Positions 58,026-64,000 of a DNA stretch of 64,000 bases are shown in pieces. Origin of the DNA: Hymenopus coronatus (Eukaryota > Arthropoda > Insecta > Mantodea > Hymenopodidae); assembly GCA_030762935.1 (NCBI GenBank), contig CM060892.1, positions 86,496,827 to 86,560,826 on the forward strand, in the 5' to 3' direction. The notes beneath the pieces are model-generated. The model had not been told where the DNA came from. It did not search any database and worked only from the letters and a program-made list of their open reading frames with translations. Both the position numbers and the translations under genes were made by a program. Each line of letters starts with the position of its first letter. The stretch's first letter is position 1.

Positions 58026-58554
58026 GTGAGAACTAGTTCAAGTATCGGCTATAATACCGTTAATTATTCGTTTGGTGAAAAACCTGTATATGTAGTTTAT
58101 GGATTGCCATTTGGCGATGTGGTCTATGGCATCGTGGTGCGCGCATTCCATCAATTGATTCTGCAAAGGCGTTAAAAGCGAGGGTGTGTAGTCAAAATGA
58201 TTCTAATTCGGAGGTGCTGTAATTGGCAGTTCGTTTCATTTGTATTCCAGGAAGGTGCCACCTCCCCGCTTCAGTTCCTTCTAGAAGTAAAAAAGAAATG
58301 AAAGACGCAAACTTTGACGTCACAGCAACACGAGTATGTGCGACACGCCTGGTGACTTATAATTGCCTTCTAAATGTGTGTGAACGTTCTCATCTCCATG
58401 TTCACAATGGTGGAGTATGGCTGCGTGTATAATAACCTCAGGCAGAACTTTGTGTGGAATACCGCGCATATTAATTTGCTTTATTGATACAACAGCTTCT
58501 ACATATGTCTTAGATAACATACATACACTAAATATATGGGCATTTTAACCTATA
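58026..58554. other. Unassigned, with CRE-like palindrome
   Basis: Less AT-rich than its surroundings. Contains TGACGTCA at 58315-58322. Short open frames have no recognised domain. Confidence 0.4.
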
Positions 58555-58755
58555 AAATCTTATGTGTTCCATTCATGTAACTTTCTCTACATTTCTGTAA
58601 CACATTATTGTTAAATAGCTAATTCTTCTAACTACTTCATCATAATCGATATAAATATTAGCAGAAACTATTCTTATTACTTGATTCCTTGTAAGTAGAA
58701 GAGCAAAAATGTAATGTGTTCCATTCATATGATATCCTATAGCTGTTCGTAAACA
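58555..58755 (+). repeat. Two truncated R870 5' ends in tandem
   Basis: TTATGTGTTCCATTCATGTA at 58560 is followed by TAATGTGTTCCATTCATATG at 58712: two successive 5' ends about 150 bp apart. Confidence 0.85.
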
Positions 58756-58789
<34 letters not shown>

Positions 58790-58822
58790 GCGCGCGCGCG
58801 TGTGTATATGCGTGTGTGTGTC
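58756..58822. repeat. Compound (TA)(TG)(CG)(TG) microsatellite
   Basis: Alternating purine-pyrimidine tract at the junction between plus 5' ends and a minus R870 copy; the position matches the family CA-repeat site. Confidence 0.95.
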
Positions 58823-59450
58823 TCTGTGGGCAGCATAGCTCAAAAACGAAAAGTCCGTTAAACACCAAACTCGGTATTTAAGTTCAATATCTTCCAAGGT
58901 TGCGACACGAAGATGTTCACGAAAATCCCCTCCACCCCAAACTACCCCTTACATGGACAAAAATTCGAAAAGATTGATTTTCTCAAAAACGGCTCTAACG
59001 ATTTTGATTTAAATCTCTTACACATAAGATATTTACATGACAAATAAAATGTAGGTATATCTGGAATTTTCTGGGAATAGCCTCTGCCACCTCTTTATTC
59101 TGGATGTATTTTTTTTTTTTAATTTTGTATAACTAGTAAATCGTAATTGATAGACAAAAATTTACTACACAAAAATGTAGAGCTCCTTAAAACACACAAT
59201 TTATATCATATGCATTTTTTCCCTGGAGTTGTTTTCGAGATATTTCTTGTTATAGTTTCAATTTTAAAATACTTTAACTTTTCTCATACAGGAACTTGTC
59301 AACTCCTGGCCACGCAAATAATAATAAAAATAAAAAAAGTGTTCATTTCGATTATCATGAAGTGGATAGAAGAATAAGCTTATTTACAACAATTTGTTAC
59401 AGAGCTGTAAAGAAAGTCATGTGAATGGGACACATCACATTTTTTCAGGT
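58823..59450 (-). repeat. R870 copy, minus
   Basis: GGCAGCATAGCTCAAAAACG, TCTTCCAAGGTTGCGACACG, through to the 5' end AGAAAGTCATGTGAATGGGA near 59430. Confidence 0.88.
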
Positions 59451-59724
59451 AAAGTGTTGAGTAGTGAAAAGCTAAACTATTTTCCAGCGGGAGTTTAGAC
59501 AAATGAAATATATTAATAAATCCCATACCAGATGGGCCAACTGCCATTGAAGTATTTGAAGTATACAGATATCCCTTCGTGCGTTATAATAATTGTTGCA
59601 GAACTCAACGGGGCTATTTCATGTTAAAACCAACCAGTGAAGAAATGACCTGAACGACCTTCATTTTACTCCTCTTGCTTAGCAGCGGAAAGGTGAGACG
59701 GTCGGCCTCACTGATAGGTAAACA
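59451..59724. other. Unassigned sequence
   Basis: Nothing recognised. Confidence 0.4.
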
Positions 59725-60215
59725 AAAACGAAAAGGTAGACACATACCAAAGTTGGCATTTAAGTTCAGCTACCCCCCCTAATGATGTAAAGGAAACACT
59801 AAAGGAAATTCTCCAACTCCAAACTGCCCTTGACATGGAAATATTTCAACAGTTTTGAATATCTCAAAATTGACTATAATGCGCTTGAATAAAGCACCAT
59901 ATATCTCAGATATTTACCTCACAAATATGTATAGGTGGTATTGTATATCTTGAATTTTCTGGGAATAACCTGTTAAGTCCTCTTCATTCCGAATGCATTT
60001 TGTATAACTTGAAAATCACAACCTTTAGGAAAACAAAAACAACAGACCTCGTTTTTCTTTAAACTTGTTTTACTTGTTCTACTGCATATAGTAAGAAGCT
60101 GAAGCACTGCATTCTGCCCAAAAAGTTGATACCAAACTTTCAGAGGAAATATACGTTTATTTTTTCAGAAAAAAAAAAAGGCGCGCGCGCGTGTGTGTGT
60201 ATGAATAATATAACC
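59725..60215 (-). repeat. R870 fragments, minus
   Basis: 59725-60035 carries the middle blocks (TTTAAGTTCAGCTAC, TATCTTGAATTTTCTGGGAA). 60055-60215 carries a degraded inverted 3' end (GAAGCACTGCATTCTGCCCA) and a (CG)(TG) tract at 60181-60200. Confidence 0.75.
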
Positions 60216-60318
60216 GCAAATATATACAGATAAAAACTACTATCAAGCTCAGGAGCAGTGTGTTTGCAAATTATGTGCGCAAAAATGTGCACTATATCAC
60301 TTCAAAAAGAGTAAAAAG

Positions 60319-60541
60319 CCCGCCTGGGTAGTGTGGTGGTAGCGTGTCTGCCTCGTATTCGAATCTCGCATTAGGTGAGTTACAGGATAAGTTTTTTTTC
60401 GGGGTTTTCCCTTGTCCCGAGAAGACGAATGTCGAGTAACTTTAATCTCCATGGACCCCGAGATCATTTGATCATCATTTCACCAATTTCATTTATTGTC
60501 CGATATGACACACCAGGTTAAAGGATGTTAAACTACAAAAA
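60319..60541 (+). repeat. tRNA-derived SINE, family 3, longest copy
   Basis: Head CCGCCTGGGTAGTGTGGTGG with TAGCGTGTCTGCC and a shortened B-box region TCGAATCTCGC. Body with GGGGTTTTCCCTTGTCCCGA, ATCTCCATGGACCCCGAGAT, and end CAGGTTAAAGGATGTTAAAC. It defines the other three copies. Confidence 0.88.
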
Positions 60542-60654
60542 AGCTCATGAAGTCTAAATGAAGTTATAAAAGCAAGTAAATAGTCAAAACTCTGAATTTA
60601 TATTCTATATGCTCTTTCGAGCGCACTTTGATTTAGATAATAAATAAATAAATA
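60542..60654. other. Unassigned gap
   Basis: Short, nothing recognised. Confidence 0.4.
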
Positions 60655-61225
60655 AACATGAATAGCATAACTCAAAAACTGAAAGTTGATATTTAAGGAT
60701 GCGAGTAAAGATTTTCAAGGAATATCCCACCCAAAATTACCTTTTAATAGAATATTTTCCTAATAATATTCATCTTAAAAATGGCTAACAATTTTGGATA
60801 AAATACCACACATTTAAAGTATTTTCATGGCAAATGAAATGTATATCTTGAATTTTCGGAGAACAGTTTCTGAAGTCCTTTTTTTCTGAATAACTTTTGC
60901 ATAATCATTAAACTGTAAGAGATATGCCAAATCTTATTTAGTAAAGAATCTAGATCCCTTTAAAGCACATAGTTTATATCAAATGCACTTTCTTTTGGAG
61001 TAACAATTTGTGAGATATTAATTGTTATTGGTTTAAATTTTCACACACGTATACTTTCCACAAACGGAAATGATTATTTTTTCCGTTCTGGTCATACAAA
61101 GAGAGAGCAGTAGTGATCATATAGTGACCAGCTGTTAAAAGACTTGACTATCGCTTTATTCTGGAACATTCCCATATTCCCCTTGTACCTGTAAAGAAAT
61201 ATACAATAAAACTAATTATGCTAAT
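60655..61225 (-). repeat. R870 copy, minus
   Basis: AATAGCATAACTCAAAAAC, GGATGCGAGTAAAGATTTTC, AATGTATATCTTGAATTTTC, ending in the CTTGTACCTGTAAAGAAAT block near the 5' end. Confidence 0.82.
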
Positions 61226-62079
61226 GCTAATGTTTAGATAATGATTAAATATATGATTTTTTTTTTGCAGAAATTATGTAAATGTAACATAATATAAGAT
61301 TTTTTTAAAAAGTCATTTAGTTACTTATATTTGTTATCGCCGTAGGTCCAAAATATTTGTTCTGACCCTCTTTATCCCACTTTAACGATAATTGGGTGCT
61401 ATTTGTAAAAAGTCAGGAATCCATATCAAACCATTACCATTTTTATACTATTATTCTGCAAATTTGTAAAACCTAGTGTTACGTATATAATTGTTACCAT
61501 AGGGATACATTTAATGTTGTGTAATAAATATATAAATAAGATTTAAAACTCCTGAATTCAAGTTTAGGAATTGCATTTAGGGATGCCATTAGGATCTTTT
61601 TCCACGGTAACCAACGAGAATCTACTGAACATTAAACCCTATTTTTTGCACACAAGCTTTTGTCGTAAATATAATTGAGATATGGATTTATTTACCTTGA
61701 ATACTACTTACCTTATGCAGCCGATTTGCTTTTGTAAAAAAGTTTCCAGATTTCTCTCGAGCGTACAACAGTAACGTTGTAAATGGATTTCCCGCAAAGA
61801 AATCGAAGCACAAGAAATTATCAAATTGGTCGCTAGATGGTGGCACAGACGTATCTGTGGTGTTTGTCGCGCACTCTCGCCAGACGATTTCGGCGCCAGA
61901 TATAAGTAAGGAAAAGTCGACACATTCAACCTGCTAACCATGATGCTCCTGTGCGTACCATTTCTTTATTCAACAACTAAAAGAGATCATTTGGGTTTTC
62001 GATATTATATCCCATTATAATCTCATTTTGAGTAAACTTAGTGAGTCCTAAGAAGGGTAGAGGATCTTCTTCATTTACG
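61226..62079. other. Unassigned, with a CpG-containing patch
   Basis: 61735-61940 is GC-richer, with CGCTAGATGGTGGCAC (CTCF-like) at 61831-61846 and a TATA-like ATATAAGTAAGG at 61899-61910. The minus open frame 61708-61941 has no recognised domain. Confidence 0.35.
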
Positions 62080-62520
62080 ATACAGATTCCCGTCATTTCT
62101 CCGGGCGCACTTCAGCCTGGGGCTTATTGTGCTATCTGTATCGTTTAGAGCCAACCCATTACACTTGCATCCCTTAAAAGGAAGTGCAGCCTTGCAATGG
62201 GTATGGAGATGCTTCTTCTGGTTCTATGAACATTTCCCCAACAACTTTGTATCTCTTGCGAGCCAAAACTTCGCAGGAGCATAAAAGTGATTGGCTGTTT
62301 CAGTTTCCTTCCTGCATAATCTGCAGTCTAAGTTGCCCTGAAGGACCCCAATTACGTTGAGATGCTTCTTCATAGGGGCATGCCCTGTGAGGAAAGCAGT
62401 AGTAACTGTTCTCTGCAGCAGATGTTCTCAGTACATTTTAGCAGACTCTCAGCTGTTTCCTTACATGGTCCTTTAATAGTTTCCCATGTCTGTTTCCTGG
62501 GGTTTTACACCAGGTAAGGG
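62080..62520 (-). pseudogene. Non-LTR retrotransposon C-terminal relic (Cys/His tail)
   Basis: The minus strand reads AFLTGHAPMKKHLNVIGVLQ-GN..CRLCRKETETANH..CSCEVLARKRY, the LTGHxxLxxHLxxxG...CRxCxxExET..H...C tail of LINE ORF2 proteins that carry RNase H. Stops lie upstream in the same frame; no RNase H core is readable. Confidence 0.82.
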
Positions 62521-62619
62521 AAGATAATAATACAGGTATCAGTTTAGCCATTCCTGAGTTAGGTAACAAAGAAAGCTGCCAATTAATTTCTCATGTGGTA
62601 AAAAAAAAAAAAGAAAATA

Positions 62620-62652
62620 ATAAAAATAAAAATAATAATAATAATAATAATA
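62620..62652. repeat. (AAT)n-type simple repeat
   Basis: AATAAA/AATAAT units preceded by an A-run, between a LINE relic and a SINE-like head. Confidence 0.9.
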
Positions 62653-63140
62653 GCTTGGCGGTAATGTGAACGACTTGCATTCGGGAGGTCCCGAGTCGAA
62701 TCCCTGCGATCGCTCACTCCACCCGTGATTTCCCGCCCGGCAGGCCAATGCTAGAGAAGTACCTCATCTACCATGGCTTTCTTTCCCTCAGTGTCATCTA
62801 TTTCAGGGTTGTAGGACCAGGCGACGGTGTTCGGCGTGTTGTGGCTGGTCGATGGATATGCTCTTTGCTGGGGTTTCTTCCTGGCATCAGGACCCGCTTC
62901 CGGGTGGCCGCTCCTTCGGGGCTTATGAGTTGGTTTTTGAGGTCTTCAGTTTTCTCCGTCATCGCTTCCACCAGGTTTTATAGTAGAAGCAAAATAGGCC
63001 TGGGGCGTACTTGCGGTGCTCTACTCCTTTTGCGAGGATTCCTCCATTTGTCCCTAGCTTTTTACGTCCTTGTTCGATCTTTGAGTTAAGCAGTTTCGAG
63101 CTTGGTTGGCACTTGCACGAGTGACCCTCCAACTCTGGCC
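62653..63140 (+). repeat. tRNA-like headed, GC-rich repeat, family 7
   Basis: TTGGCGGTAATGTGAACGAC and GAGTCGAATCCC form A- and B-box-like motifs. A GC-rich body of about 450 bp with no recognised coding follows. Longer than the other SINEs here; it may be a SINE fused to LINE sequence. Confidence 0.5.
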
Positions 63141-63640
63141 TAAAAACAACTTTGCAGAAAATGAATGAATATTGCTCAGAATGGGACCTAAATGTGAACC
63201 AAGACAAAACACAAATCCTAATATGTAAGTTGAAAAAATACGAAAATTGGAAGAAACGAAATAAGGAATATAAGGTAGCCCGCCATTGCATTTGTTTTTG
63301 GATAAAATTTGACGGAGGGTCAAAATGGAAAAAGCAAAAAGAATTAGTAAGAGCAAAAGGGAAAAGAACTATGCCATTCATACAAGGATGTTTTTTTTTA
63401 AATAGCACAGTTTGAAATTATGGCTGGAAAGAATATATAACATAAGGATTGGTGTTGAAATTTGGAGAATGGAAAATATTTTGGAAATTGTGGATAAAGT
63501 GCAAAGAAATTCTTGGCTTACCAATTATGGGTGTAAAAAAGTTTCTCAAATGTAAATGGGAAGAGTTACAAAAAATATTTGGTTATGGAGTTTATGTGGC
63601 ATAGGATTTTAAAGATTGCCTACTAAAGCAATGTTTATAT
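63141..63640 (+). pseudogene. LINE reverse transcriptase C-terminal relic
   Basis: Plus frame 63152-63415 reads MNEYCSEWDLNVNQDKTQIL-ICK, the segment following the RT active site in LINEs (L..YC..W.L.VN..KTK). Lys-rich residues and stops follow. No active-site box is present, so it is a 5'-truncated fragment. Confidence 0.65.
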
Positions 63641-64000
63641 ACCAAGAATTGTATTTAACTAAGGGGTGACTGAATAATTTAATAGTATGTTATGTAACGA
63701 GAGTGTAATGGTAGAAACTAAGATGTATAACTACCATTATATTCAAGTTTCTTGCGACCACCTATGCTTGACTATGTGTCTAAGTTTAAAATATTTATAA
63801 ATTATTTTAATACTGTATGCTTGACTGAATTAATACGTGTATTGGCCTTACCATATACAGTGAAACAGGTAGCAAAATACCTTTTCTGAAAATTAGATTA
63901 TGCATTTTGACTTTATTCAATCCATGAATTGTCCATAGAGCAAATTATTGGTTACATTGTGTGCCTTTGCAGACATTTACGGCAGTGTAAGTTGCACCGC
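63641..64000. other. Unassigned sequence
   Basis: AT-rich; nothing recognised up to the window end. Confidence 0.4.

Noticed and set aside
19459..61225. R870 as a Helitron
   Set aside because: It has a 3' hairpin, but no TC start, no CTRR end and no A/T insertion rule was evident; it has 11-bp inverted ends instead.
1..64000. CRISPR arrays, rRNA, bacterial operons, endogenous viral or LTR-retrotransposon genes
   Set aside because: No regularly spaced short repeats, no rRNA-like sequence, no protease/integrase or viral structural motifs, and no long terminal direct repeats were seen.

Overview
This window looks like animal nuclear DNA, most likely from an arthropod and probably an insect. 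It is very AT-rich. It holds one spliced gene with canonical GT/AG introns, one nuclear tRNA gene, and many relics of eukaryotic transposons: tRNA-derived SINEs, non-LTR retrotransposons, and Tc1/mariner-like and hAT-like DNA elements. No bacterial, organellar, rRNA or CRISPR signal was seen. The species cannot be named from sequence alone.

Left part (about 1.6-17.6 kb): the 3' portion of one plus-strand gene. Eight coding exons (1580-1739, 1830-1969, 3504-3674, 7112-7278, 7760-8782, 12394-12621, 15687-15966, 16502-17241) join in one open frame of about 969 codons ending in TGA at 17241, with a poly(A) signal at 17618. The protein part is Ser/Arg-rich, basic and mostly disordered. A basic cluster in the second exon (RRRSRRVQSNRRSL) resembles the C-terminal autoregulatory (DAD) segment of FHOD-family formins, so the best guess is the long C-terminal tail of an FHOD/Fhos-like formin, with its FH2 domain encoded upstream of this window. 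That identity is an inference; the gene model itself is well supported. Introns carry SINEs, a foldback element, a Tc1-like relic and two copies of the main repeat family.

Right part (about 17.7-64 kb): no convincing protein-coding host gene. About a third is built from one dispersed family, called here R870 (unit about 0.85-0.9 kb). It has no coding capacity and occurs in both orientations, singly and head-to-tail. Into and around it sit a Tc1-like element with intact ends (37734-39256), a foldback mariner-like element (22752-23636), a 3.8-kb hAT-like element with a perfect 8-bp target duplication (30444-34240), relics of at least five non-LTR retrotransposons, and several SINE families, one copy nested inside another. 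An apparently intact tRNA-Glu(TTC) gene lies at 48516-48587 on the minus strand. A CpG-containing, TATA/CCAAT-bearing block at 51.4-52.5 kb is the only place in this half that looks like a possible promoter or first exon.

The most useful observations are: the R870 family with its terminal hairpin and built-in microsatellite nursery; the nested insertions whose empty sites can be read from sibling copies in the same window; several long inverted repeats made from truncated transposons or SINEs; and, in the gene, a candidate EB1-binding SxIP motif and an internal 42-codon-spaced duplication kept by mostly synonymous change.
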